NCBI RefSeq assembly: GCF_014502795.1
Contig: NZ_JACVHF010000014.1
Location: 27,975 to 91,974, forward strand
Direction: 5' to 3'
Origin: Heliobacterium chlorum
Lineage (GTDB): Bacteria > Bacillota > Desulfitobacteriia > Heliobacteriales > Heliobacteriaceae
DNA length: 64,000 nucleotides
The notes under the pieces are model-generated. The model ran no database searches, was not told the origin of the DNA, and was given only the letters and a program-made list of their open reading frames with translations. Positions within the stretch are counted from its first letter, which is position 1; each line of letters begins with the position of its first letter. The position numbers were made by a program, and so were the translations under genes. Positions 38,607-46,965 of this stretch are shown piece after piece.

Positions 38607-39674
38607 ATGGCTGTGTTGGTCATGCGGATGCGAAACTTAGCGACTGGCGGCGGCTGGCTGCTGGTAGCGCTTGCAGTTCTGTTGCTTGTGGCCGGATGGA
38701 CACTTCCCTATCTATCGTCATCGCTGGGATGGCAGACAACGCGCATTCTGTTGTTGGCCATTTTCTTGGAGGCGCTGCCTTTTTTGTTGCTGGGGGTTCT
38801 CGTTTCAGCCGTCGTGGAGGTATTCGTATCTCCGGAAGGGCTGAAACGGCTTCTACCCGCAAAGCCATGGGCTGCCGTTTTGGTCGCCTCCATGTTGGGC
38901 ATGGTCTTTCCTTTTTGCGAGTGCGGCATTATTCCGGTGGTGCGCCGACTGATTCATAAGGGGCTTCCACTTTATGCGGGGATAACATTCTTGCTGGCAG
39001 CACCGGTGGTCAATCCGGTCGTGTTAACGTCGACTGCCATGGCCTTTCGCGGTCATGAGGAACTGCTCTACGGGCGCATCATCGGCGTATTGCTTCTATC
39101 CTGGTTGACAGGAATGGCACTGCTCTTCTGGCGGGGAAAAGGGATTCGCCAGGAGGGTCCCGCGGCCGCCTGTGGTTGCGGCCACACCCATGATCATAGC
39201 CATGACCATCTCTGTGGACCAGCTATGCTCGCCGGATCCGGTGGAGGTCGCTGGAGACAGAAGTGGATCCGTGTGGCTACCCATGCGGTGGACGAGTTTT
39301 TTGATTTGATGCCGTATTTTCTCGCGGGGGCACTCCTAGCCTCCATCTTGCAAGGGGTCGTTCCTCGCGAGTGGCTCATGTCGGTAGCAAACCAAGGTGT
39401 TTTGTCGACGTTGGCGATGATGCTGATGGCTTTTATTCTATCGGTCTGTTCAAATGCCGATGCTTTTTTGGCCAGTTCCTTAGCTCATGACTTTCCTCCG
39501 GGCGCGATATTGGCTTTCTTGGTCTTGGGGCCCATGTTGGATATCAAGAATACCTGGGTTTTGTTTCGTTCCATGCAATCGTCGCTCGTTATTTTTCTGC
39601 TTCTCTGGCTGCCCCTGCTCGTGTTTGCCTACGGCTGGGCGATCAATGGCGGGTGGATCCTACACCTACATTAA
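38607..39674 (+). CDS. Permease, DUF318/YraQ family (YcgR-like)
   Basis: A 355-residue protein with eight to ten membrane helices in two halves. The FPFCECGIIPVVRRL motif (Cys-Glu-Cys) in the first half and the SVCSNADAFLASSL motif in the second are the family signature. The loop between halves is rich in Cys and His (CGCGHTHDHSHDHLCG), suggesting metal binding. GGGGGGA precedes the ATG. With the next gene it forms the two-subunit YcgR/YcgQ-type complex of Firmicutes. The CadC-like sensor upstream suggests metal-responsive expression. Confidence 0.85.
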   Translation: MAVLVMRMRNLATGGGWLLVALAVLLLVAGWTLPYLSSSLGWQTTRILLLAIFLEALPFLLLGVLVSAVVEVFVSPEGLKRLLPAKPWAAVLVASMLGMVFPFCECGIIPVVRRLIHKGLPLYAGITFLLAAPVVNPVVLTSTAMAFRGHEELLYGRIIGVLLLSWLTGMALLFWRGKGIRQEGPAAACGCGHTHDHSHDHLCGPAMLAGSGGGRWRQKWIRVATHAVDEFFDLMPYFLAGALLASILQGVVPREWLMSVANQGVLSTLAMMLMAFILSVCSNADAFLASSLAHDFPPGAILAFLVLGPMLDIKNTWVLFRSMQSSLVIFLLLWLPLLVFAYGWAINGGWILHLH

Positions 39675-39685
39675 GGGGGATGCCG

Positions 39686-40744
39686 ATGAACCTGCAACGC
39701 TTAAAATTCTTTATATTATTGGCTTTAGCCGTTTGGGCTGCCACACTTAGCCTAACCGGTACGGTGAACTATTACATCCATCCCCGGTATGGCTCTACCA
39801 TTACGATTGCGGCCGGGGTGCTTACCATACTTGCAGCGGCACAGTGGCTGCGTCTTCGTCGCGAGGGATTTCATTCGCTTCATAGCCAAAAAGGCCTTGC
39901 CTGGGGGAACCTCGTGCGCTGTGGACTGATTGCTCTGCCGCTCTTGTTCTCCTTGCTTCCCGGATCACCCGTGCTCAGCGGGGAGTTTGTCACCCAAAGA
40001 GGGGTACGGTTGCCGGAAGGTGAGGAAAAAAAAGAATCGTCCTTTCTTTCCGAGGTTCCTCAGTACTTTCATGATCACGATCGCTCCTGGGTTCGGTCAG
40101 GTCTGCCTAAAGATGTGCAGGTGACAGAGGAGGGACCGGAAGAACGGCCTGAGGCGAAGCCGGTGCCAGGCGCACAAGGGGAAGGAACAGCAGAGACGGC
40201 ACCGGAGAAGATACCAGAAACGTCGCCGGAGGCACCTCCGAAGTCAACGGAAAACAGTCCTCCGGAAGGAACGGATTCGCCGAAACCATCGGAACAGTTG
40301 CCGGAAGAGAAAATCCCACCGACTCCGGAAGAACCACCGCTCGCCCCGAAAGAGAAGTCACCGGTTCTCTTCGATGAGAAAAATTTTCTTCAACTGCTGC
40401 TGGACATCAATGGGAAACCGGATGATTTTGAAGGACGACCGATAGAGATTAGCGGATACCTCGTTCAATCGCCTGGCGGCAACCAGGGGCTCTATGTGGG
40501 GCGCTATGTGGTCAATTGCTGTGTCGCTGACACAGTGATCATGGGGATGGCCGTCGATAACCTGCAGCAATGGATGCAGGAACATACCCCGGAAAAGGAC
40601 AGAATTAAGATAGGAAGCTGGGTGAAGGCAAAGGGAGTCATGGAAAAAGCGAAAGAACCGGGCACTCCGGGCGGGCTCGTGATCTGGGTCAACGAAATCA
40701 ATATGGAAGCTCCACCGAGAAACCCATATATTTATGTGAACTGA
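39686..40744 (+). CDS. TIGR03943-type permease subunit (YcgQ-like)
   Basis: A 352-residue protein. Two to three N-terminal membrane helices (about residues 1-110) lead to a long Pro/Glu/Ser-rich linker (about 150-225) and a C-terminal domain (FEGRPIEISGYLV..., RYVVNCCVADTVIMGMAVD) typical of the YcgQ group. ATG 39686 is chosen because AAGGGGG lies six bases before it. The long acidic linker is unusual and probably extracellular. It partners the preceding permease, 11 bases upstream. Confidence 0.82.
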   Translation: MNLQRLKFFILLALAVWAATLSLTGTVNYYIHPRYGSTITIAAGVLTILAAAQWLRLRREGFHSLHSQKGLAWGNLVRCGLIALPLLFSLLPGSPVLSGEFVTQRGVRLPEGEEKKESSFLSEVPQYFHDHDRSWVRSGLPKDVQVTEEGPEERPEAKPVPGAQGEGTAETAPEKIPETSPEAPPKSTENSPPEGTDSPKPSEQLPEEKIPPTPEEPPLAPKEKSPVLFDEKNFLQLLLDINGKPDDFEGRPIEISGYLVQSPGGNQGLYVGRYVVNCCVADTVIMGMAVDNLQQWMQEHTPEKDRIKIGSWVKAKGVMEKAKEPGTPGGLVIWVNEINMEAPPRNPYIYVN

Positions 40745-40828
40745 GGAAAAATGTATAGGAGGAACTGGAGACCGTTGAGGCGAAAGTCTTCCAGCAATTA
40801 TGGCTAACATCGAAAGGGGACGTAAGTC

Positions 40829-43348
40829 TTGCGCAGGTCCTACCCTGTCTCCAGGCACCAAAAAGAGCGATCAACAGAACCCAAGTCCCGTGAAAAGCGA
40901 CTTGAACCGCCTGTGGAATTTCCTGAAGACATCGTGAACGTCAAGGCGCTGCCAGCGGACTTGAGAGTATTTCGCCGCACCCTTCGCTACAAGACAAAGC
41001 CGAAACCGCCCGCGGCACATCCAGACAATCCCGTCTGGCGAGGGTTAAAGCTGGATGACTTCCAAGTCGAGTCGATTCGAGCCCTAGATGCCGGATTAGA
41101 CTGTCTCGTGGCGGCTCATACCGGTAACGGTAAGACGCTTATCGCCGATTATCTCGTCGATAAGGCGATGCAAGAGGGGCGGCGGGTCTTTTATACAGCG
41201 CCGATTAAAGCGCTGTCGAACCAGAAGTTTCGCGATTATTGCCGCCTGTACGGGGAAGGCAATGTAGGGCTTTTGACGGGCGATCACCAGATCAACCGCT
41301 ACGCACCGATCATGGTGATGACGACGGAAATCTTCCGCAATATGCTCATCGAAAAGGACATTCCCGGTGAACTCTCCCACGTGATTTTCGACGAGATACA
41401 CTATCTGAACGATCCAGAACGGGGGGCGGTCTGGGAAGAATGCCTGATTCTCATGCCGCCGCAGGTGCGCTTGCTTGGTTTATCGGCCACCGTGCCCAAC
41501 ATCTATGAGATTGCCGATTGGTTGAGTGACGTTCATGAGCGTTCGGTGCCGATCGTACGGTATCTGCATCGCCATGTGCCGCTGGAGCATTTTTATTATC
41601 AGCGGGACCTGGGTCTGATGGAGTCAGGCGATGTGGTTCGTCTCTGGGAGCAGATCAATGAACCGCCGAAAGATCTGGCCGAACAGAAGGCCCGGGAAAA
41701 GCGGCCTTTCTTTAAGACGTTGCAGCGAGGGCTGCCGGCAACGAGCCACCGTCAACTGGTATCCTGTCTTGCCTCCATGGAACTGCTGCCCGCGCTCTAT
41801 TTTCTTTTCAGCCGCAACGGCTGTGAGCAGGCGGCTCGGGAGTGGTCTGGCTATTCCTTTTTATCGGACGCCGAGCGGGATGTGGCCGAAGGCGTGCTCA
41901 AAGAGGTGGAAGATCGTCTCCCTGGGATCACTGCGACCAGCATTTGGCCGGCTATGCGGGAAATGCTCAGCCGAGGCATCGGCTTTCACCATGCCGGGCT
42001 GCCTCCGGTGGTCAAGCAAGCTGTCGAGGAAGTCTTTGGCCGAGGTCTAGTGCGACTGCTGTACGCCACCGAGACTTTTGCCGTTGGCATCAACTTCCCC
42101 GTGAAAACGGTCTGCATCGATTCGACGACCAAGTTTGACGGCAAAAGTTTTCGCGTGATGACCGGCACCGAGTATCACCAGATGGCTGGGCGGGCGGGCC
42201 GCCGCGGGATGGACGAACGCGGCTTGGTCATCGTACGAGTCGATTTTACCAATTTTTCAGAGGAACGGTTCCCGAACTGGCCTGACCGCCAACCTGAGCC
42301 GATCCGCTCACGCTTCGGTTTGTCCTTTAACTCTGTCGTCAACCTGGCGGCCCACCACTCGGACGAGCAAGTGGACAAGATTTTGGCTAACAATTTCAAG
42401 GCTTATCAGGAAACGGTGGAGATGCGCCATGCCAAAAAGCGCTTAAACCGCCTGAAAGAGAATCCTGCTATGTCCCGCTGCGCCCTTGTCGGAAAAGATA
42501 TCTGTCCGGCAAACCGGGGATTGTTAGACCGAGAACTGCGAAATCTTGACCGGAAGCTGCGAACGTGGAAGCAGCAAAAGAATAAAAGCGATCGGCTGAA
42601 GACACGCATTCAACAGGCGGAAGAGCAACGAGAGGATATCTATTTCCGGCTCAAAGGACTGGCGTCGATTCGTTGTGACCGGCAGGACCGGGTAGCTTGC
42701 CAGCGGCGCAATGCGGAGACTGCCGATTTTGCCCGGGCTTGGCAGCAGGCCGAAGAACAGATCGCTCGTGCGGAGGTGCAAATCCGCAAAATTCGCCGAG
42801 AATATGAACGGATGGTCGCCTTTTTAACGGAGAAGCAGTACTTGTCTTCCGAAGGTACCTTGCTGGCGAGAGGGGCGGTGTTAGCCAAACTGCATGTGGA
42901 AGAGCTGCTCGTCACAGAGTGGCTTTTCAACGGGCTCTTCCATCCGATCAGTGAGGTGGATCTAGCGGCGCTCATCGGTGGAGTCGTCATTGAGGACGGA
43001 CGAGTCGAACCGCAGATCATGGCTTTTTCGCGAACCCTCGGCGGATATGTAGAAGAGGCGCATAAGGTGTTTCTCCGCGTCCGGGAAATGGTGCCGGAGG
43101 GACTTCCACAGCCTCATTTTCGGCCGGAAGGCTGTTATCTCATCAAGACGCTCATCGAGGCGGAGAACTGGTCTGACTTTTTGAACCATGTAAACATGGC
43201 GGAAGGAGATGCCATCGCTTTGGCTCGCCGGACGATGGATGTCCTCCGGCAGTTATCCCGGGCCGTCGAAGAGGACGAAACCTTGAGAAAAAAAGTGGGA
43301 CGAGCCCAAGATCTCGTGGGTCGTCCCGAAGTGGTGGCCGGTTTGTAA
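40829..43348 (+). CDS. Ski2-like DExH RNA helicase
   Basis: An 839-residue superfamily 2 helicase. Walker A AHTGNGKT (about residues 92-99), TAPIKALSNQKF, DEIH box VIFDEIHYLND, motif III GLSATVP, and the C-terminal EVFGRGLVRLLYATETFAVGINFP and QMAGRAGRRG motifs place it with the Ski2/Mtr4/HelY group. A long coiled-coil region follows (about 530-670). Such proteins unwind RNA for processing or decay. TTG 40829 follows AAAGGGG. Ski2-type helicases are more often reported in actinobacteria and cyanobacteria; no exonuclease gene is adjacent. Confidence 0.88.
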   Translation: MRRSYPVSRHQKERSTEPKSREKRLEPPVEFPEDIVNVKALPADLRVFRRTLRYKTKPKPPAAHPDNPVWRGLKLDDFQVESIRALDAGLDCLVAAHTGNGKTLIADYLVDKAMQEGRRVFYTAPIKALSNQKFRDYCRLYGEGNVGLLTGDHQINRYAPIMVMTTEIFRNMLIEKDIPGELSHVIFDEIHYLNDPERGAVWEECLILMPPQVRLLGLSATVPNIYEIADWLSDVHERSVPIVRYLHRHVPLEHFYYQRDLGLMESGDVVRLWEQINEPPKDLAEQKAREKRPFFKTLQRGLPATSHRQLVSCLASMELLPALYFLFSRNGCEQAAREWSGYSFLSDAERDVAEGVLKEVEDRLPGITATSIWPAMREMLSRGIGFHHAGLPPVVKQAVEEVFGRGLVRLLYATETFAVGINFPVKTVCIDSTTKFDGKSFRVMTGTEYHQMAGRAGRRGMDERGLVIVRVDFTNFSEERFPNWPDRQPEPIRSRFGLSFNSVVNLAAHHSDEQVDKILANNFKAYQETVEMRHAKKRLNRLKENPAMSRCALVGKDICPANRGLLDRELRNLDRKLRTWKQQKNKSDRLKTRIQQAEEQREDIYFRLKGLASIRCDRQDRVACQRRNAETADFARAWQQAEEQIARAEVQIRKIRREYERMVAFLTEKQYLSSEGTLLARGAVLAKLHVEELLVTEWLFNGLFHPISEVDLAALIGGVVIEDGRVEPQIMAFSRTLGGYVEEAHKVFLRVREMVPEGLPQPHFRPEGCYLIKTLIEAENWSDFLNHVNMAEGDAIALARRTMDVLRQLSRAVEEDETLRKKVGRAQDLVGRPEVVAGL

Positions 43349-43387
43349 TTCTTCAACGGCGAAAAAGAAGGCAAAAGGTTGTCCGTT

Positions 43388-43403
43388 AAGGTAAGCTTAC
43401 CTT
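43388..43403. other. Perfect 16-bp palindrome between convergent genes
   Basis: AAGGTAAGCTTACCTT reads the same on both strands with no loop. It lacks a T tail on either side, so it is not a normal terminator; it could be a protein-binding site. Confidence 0.4.
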
Positions 43404-43412
43404 GAGAATTAC

Positions 43413-43733
43413 CTAAAGGGCTTTAGTCAGAAAATCGTCTAACTGCTGCTTCGTCTTTGCGTCGCGGCTGTGCAGGCGGTCTGCCTCCTTACCTTCGCGA
43501 AAGACTAAAAGTGTCGGGATACCCCGGATATCAAAACGTTGGGCAAGATCGGGCTGTGCATCGGCATCGACTTGCCCAAACCGGGCTTTTTCCGCCAAAG
43601 ACTGGGAGAGCTCCTTATAGCCCTGATCGGTTCGAACGCAGTCGGGGCACCATTTGGTGTAGAACTTGACGACGTATACGGGGGATGCGGAGATTGTTTC
43701 GTCAAAGGTCTCGGTGGTCAGTTGCTCGATCAT
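43413..43733 (-). CDS. Thioredoxin-family protein with WCPDC active site
   Basis: A 106-residue thioredoxin fold: beta-alpha start, the redox motif WCPDC at about residues 29-33, and the cis-proline segment RGIPTLLVFREGKE at about 73-86. The CPDC motif replaces classical CGPC and will shift the redox potential. ATG 43733 is used because GGGAGGT sits seven bases upstream; the ATG at 43739 is too close. There is no signal peptide, so it is cytosolic. It may serve as a reductant for a specific partner. Confidence 0.88.
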   Translation of the reverse strand: MIEQLTTETFDETISASPVYVVKFYTKWCPDCVRTDQGYKELSQSLAEKARFGQVDADAQPDLAQRFDIRGIPTLLVFREGKEADRLHSRDAKTKQQLDDFLTKAL

Positions 43734-43922
43734 CGACATACCTCCCTATAAAACGGTAATCCACTTTGTTCCTTATTTTATCACTCTTTAATCCGTTTGA
43801 GTAAGGTTGTCCACAGTTCTTCGCCATATAACGATCAGAAAACTCGTACTCTTCCTGGGATAACCTTTCGCCAGAGACAGGTTGGGTTGAATTAAAAACT
43901 GGATAGAGAGAAGGAACCATTT

Positions 43923-44705
43923 TTGAACCTCTATGATGCTTTATCGCCCTACTATGACGTCGTTTTTCCTGTGAAAAGACCGGTCGTCGACTTCCTGGCC
44001 AACCAGTTTGGTCATCCCGAAGGGAAGGTCTTACTAGACGCTGCCTGCGGCACTGGCGGACATGCTCTTGGGCTGGCCGAACGTAACTTCTCCCTCGTCG
44101 GTATCGATCTGCATCCCCATATGATTGAGCAGGCTCGATACAAAGCAGCCCAAATCAAGACCTTCCCAGGAAAGCGTCCTCGCTTTGAGGTGATGGATAT
44201 GGAAGCAATCCATCCCGACAGGCTAGGCCGCTGGGATGGAGTCTACTGCGTCGGCAATTCCCTTCCTCATCTGTTGGAAGTGGAGCGGATTCGGGCGACC
44301 TTGCAGACCTGGGAACGGGGAATGAATGAGCACGGCGATCACCGCATCATCATTCAAGTGGTGCACTTTGCCAAAGTCCTCCGGGAGGGAGGCCAACTGC
44401 CGACGCTGGAAGGTAAGGCCGGCGAGGCTCATATCCGATTCGAACGGCGCTATGAACCGGAGCCATCGGGGACGATACGGTTTTTAACGAATCTATCTAT
44501 CGAACAACAGAAGGCAGACGGTACGGCAGCCGAAGATGCTGTACAGAACTGGACGGCTGAGACCCGCCTGCTGCCACTGTCACCGGACGATCTCGAAACC
44601 ATGTTGACATCCCTCGGCTATCGGAATTTACAGTGGTATGGCGATTTGACCGGCAAGCCGTTGACCGAATCCAGCCCGGCTGTCGTCGTTTCGGCTGGAA
44701 AGTAA
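43923..44705 (+). CDS. Class I SAM-dependent methyltransferase
   Basis: A 260-residue Rossmann methyltransferase. Motif I VLLDAACGTGGHALGLAER lies at about residues 37-55, and motif II GIDLHPHMIEQAR, with YCVGNSLPHL as motif IV, follow. The opening NLYDALSPYYDVVFP resembles ubiquinone/menaquinone-type and small-molecule methyltransferases, but the substrate is not evident. TTG 43923 has AGAAGGA upstream. It is a single gene between the thioredoxin and the Rrf2 regulator. Confidence 0.85.
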   Translation: MNLYDALSPYYDVVFPVKRPVVDFLANQFGHPEGKVLLDAACGTGGHALGLAERNFSLVGIDLHPHMIEQARYKAAQIKTFPGKRPRFEVMDMEAIHPDRLGRWDGVYCVGNSLPHLLEVERIRATLQTWERGMNEHGDHRIIIQVVHFAKVLREGGQLPTLEGKAGEAHIRFERRYEPEPSGTIRFLTNLSIEQQKADGTAAEDAVQNWTAETRLLPLSPDDLETMLTSLGYRNLQWYGDLTGKPLTESSPAVVVSAGK

Positions 44706-44783
44706 ACGGGTCGGGTCAGCCCTAAGCCTCCAAGTCGCCCTGACTGAGCAAAAGAGGGCAAAAATCCCAGTGATATAAAGTGA

Positions 44784-44812
44784 TTGACGTCAAGACCGAA
44801 TAGGCGTAACAT
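44784..44812 (+). promoter_or_regulatory. Promoter of the rrf2 gene with a palindrome over the -35 box
   Basis: TTGACG (44784-44789), 17 bases, TAACAT (44807-44812). The -35 lies inside the perfect palindrome TTGACGTCAA (44784-44793), a possible operator for autorepression. Confidence 0.5.
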
Positions 44813-44855
44813 AAACTTTAGTCGATAAGTAACATTTATGTCTGGGGGGACTCCG

Positions 44856-45371
44856 ATGGAGATCACGCGCAAAGCTGAATATGCGATTGCCGCCTTGCTG
44901 GATTTGGCCTTGCTGCCGTCGGGAGAGTTCACCCTGTCCAAGGATATCGCCAAACGACAAGGAATTCCGGCGAACTTCCTGCCACAGATTATGGCGGCGA
45001 TGAGCCGCCGCGGCTGGGTAGAGGCCACACGAGGAGCGGGCGGCGGCGTACGCCTAGCGGTTCAACCTTCCCAGGTGACCGTGCAGGAAATCATCGAGGT
45101 GGTGGAAGGCCCCATCGCCATCAACCGCTGTCTTGTCGGAGCAGGTGCCTGCCCGAATCAGTGTTCCTGCCCCTTGCACAACGTCTGGGCCAAAGCACAG
45201 TCGGCGATGATAGAGGTCTTAGCGAACACCACGGTGGCTGACCTAGCCCGGGCGAAGCAGGTGTTGTCGGTACCGGCGGAGACGCCCGAAAGCGTAGAGA
45301 CCTCTTTGCTAGTGCAGGAGAGCTCAGTCGGAAGCGAAAGGACCCCGGCATCAGCCGGTCCGAGGCAATAA
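44856..45371 (+). CDS. Rrf2-family regulator, possibly an NO or Fe-S sensor
   Basis: A 171-residue winged-helix protein. MEITRKAEYAIAALLDLALL and GWVEATRGAGGGVRLA are Rrf2 hallmarks. The stretch CLVGAGACPNQCSC supplies four cysteines where IscR/NsrR proteins bind their Fe-S cluster, though the spacing (6, 3, 1) differs from NsrR (5, 5). ATG 44856 is chosen for its GGGGGG site. It directly precedes the hcp operon, and in many bacteria NsrR controls hcp, so NO sensing is a fair inference. The C-terminal 40 residues are low-complexity. Confidence 0.85.
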   Translation: MEITRKAEYAIAALLDLALLPSGEFTLSKDIAKRQGIPANFLPQIMAAMSRRGWVEATRGAGGGVRLAVQPSQVTVQEIIEVVEGPIAINRCLVGAGACPNQCSCPLHNVWAKAQSAMIEVLANTTVADLARAKQVLSVPAETPESVETSLLVQESSVGSERTPASAGPRQ

Positions 45372-45400
45372 AGCCTCGTGGAGAGTGGTGGAAGACAAAC

Positions 45401-45444
45401 AAACGCATGGACACCAAAAGAAGGGGCCATGCGTTTTGTTTTTT
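45401..45444 (+). terminator. Terminator after rrf2, abutting the hcp operator
   Basis: AAACGCATGG (45401-45410) pairs with CCATGCGTTT (45427-45436), followed by TGTTTTTTG. The last T is also the first base of the TGTGA operator half-site. Confidence 0.8.
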
Positions 45445-45486
45445 GTGACGTATATCACTGACTAAATTAGTTATATTACCTATACT
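45444..45486 (+). promoter_or_regulatory. CRP/FNR-type operator and promoter of hcp
   Basis: TGTGA-N6-TCACT (45444-45459) is centred 29.5 bases before TATACT (45481-45486), placing it at about -41.5. Half-sites, -10 box and spacing nearly match the nrfHA promoter 25 kb away. Confidence 0.65.
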
Positions 45487-45534
45487 TCTAAATGTAAGCG
45501 AACTGATAATATTATCAACGGAGGTTGTTGAATT

Positions 45535-46884
45535 ATGTTATGCAATCAATGCTCTCAAACCGTCAAAGGCGGGTGCACCCGTGTTGGCGTCTGTGGAAAA
45601 AATGAGGATATCGGCAGTCTACAGGACATCATCATTTTCGGATTAAAAGGTGTGGCTGCCTACGCCACCCATGCTCGCCAACTGGGATACGTTGACTCTG
45701 AAGTGAACCGGATCACCCAGGAAGCGCTCTACACGACGCTGACCAACTCGAACTTCAATGTACAAGAACACATCGGCATGGCGATGAAAGTGGGGCAGGC
45801 CACCGTCAAAGTCATGGACTTGCTGGACAAAGCCCACACGGATCGCCTCGGCGTGCCCCAACCGGTCCAGGTTACTTCCGACAAGATCGAGGGCAAATGC
45901 ATCGTCGTGACCGGTCACAACCTCTTTGCCTTGGAGGAACTGCTGAAGCAGACCGCAGGTAAGGGGATCAATATCTATACACATTCGGAGATGCTCCCCG
46001 CTCACGGCTATCCGAAGTTAAAGCAATACCCGCACCTGAAGGGAAATATCGGCAAGGCATGGTTTGATCAGCGACAACTCTTTGAATCATTCCCTGGTGC
46101 CATTTTGGCGACGACAAACTGTGTTATGCCGATCAAAGGCAGCTATGCAGACCGGTTCTTCTCTTATGAAGTGGCCGGGCTGGAAGGCGTACGCAAAATT
46201 GAGCAGAACGACTTCACACCGCTGATTAAAAAAGCATTGGCCTTGCCGGCGGCGAATGTGCCGTCGTCGAAAACGATACTGACCGGTTTTCACCACGAAA
46301 CGGTACTGGGGATTGCCCCGAAGGTGATCGAAGCGGTAAAAGCAGGAAAAATCAAGCGTTTCTTTGTCATCGCCGGTTGTGATAAGCCTGGCAAAGGCGG
46401 CGACTATTATCGAGAACTCGCGTTATCAGTTCCGAAGGACTGCATCATATTGACCACCTCTTGCGGGAAATACCGCTTTAACGATCACGATTTCGGCACG
46501 ATCGACGGAATCCCCCGCTACATCGACTTGGGACAATGCAACAACTCCGGCTCTGCCGTGAAAATCGCTGTCGCCTTAGCCGAAGCCTTCGGATGTTCCG
46601 TGAACGATCTGCCCCTCAGCATCGTCCTCTCCTGGTTTGAGCAAAAAGCGGTCGCCATATTGTTAGGTCTCTTCAGCCTCGGTGTGCAGAATATCTATAT
46701 CGGTCCGAATCCTCCCGAGTTCGTCTCTCCCGGTGTCCTGAAAGTCCTGCAAGATACCTTCTCCCTTAGATTGACGGGAAATGCGCAGGAAGACTTAAAA
46801 GAAATGTTGAGCCGGCCTGCTGGTGTCAAAGTGGGACCTGTCTCCTTTACGCAGAAGCTAAAACAGCTCTTTTCCTTCCTGTAA
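45535..46884 (+). CDS. hcp: Hybrid cluster protein (Hcp), short form
   Basis: A 449-residue metalloprotein. N-terminal cysteines C3, C6, C14 and C20 bind a cubane cluster; later TGHN, HSEMLPAHGYP, TTNC, FVIAGCDKPGKGGDYYREL and TSCGKYRFN supply ligands to the 4Fe-2S-2O hybrid cluster. At under 450 residues it belongs to the short class of Hcp that lacks part of the N-terminal helical bundle. Hcp reduces NO to N2O and protects against nitrosative stress; hydroxylamine reduction is also reported. GGAGGTTGTTGAATT precedes the ATG. Confidence 0.94.
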   Translation: MLCNQCSQTVKGGCTRVGVCGKNEDIGSLQDIIIFGLKGVAAYATHARQLGYVDSEVNRITQEALYTTLTNSNFNVQEHIGMAMKVGQATVKVMDLLDKAHTDRLGVPQPVQVTSDKIEGKCIVVTGHNLFALEELLKQTAGKGINIYTHSEMLPAHGYPKLKQYPHLKGNIGKAWFDQRQLFESFPGAILATTNCVMPIKGSYADRFFSYEVAGLEGVRKIEQNDFTPLIKKALALPAANVPSSKTILTGFHHETVLGIAPKVIEAVKAGKIKRFFVIAGCDKPGKGGDYYRELALSVPKDCIILTTSCGKYRFNDHDFGTIDGIPRYIDLGQCNNSGSAVKIAVALAEAFGCSVNDLPLSIVLSWFEQKAVAILLGLFSLGVQNIYIGPNPPEFVSPGVLKVLQDTFSLRLTGNAQEDLKEMLSRPAGVKVGPVSFTQKLKQLFSFL

Positions 46885-46965
46885 GTTGAAGATTCTTCTG
46901 GTGGGACTGATGTCTTTCGGGGATGGAGGTACACTAATGGGGTGGTGTAGAGGAGGTAGCTAACC

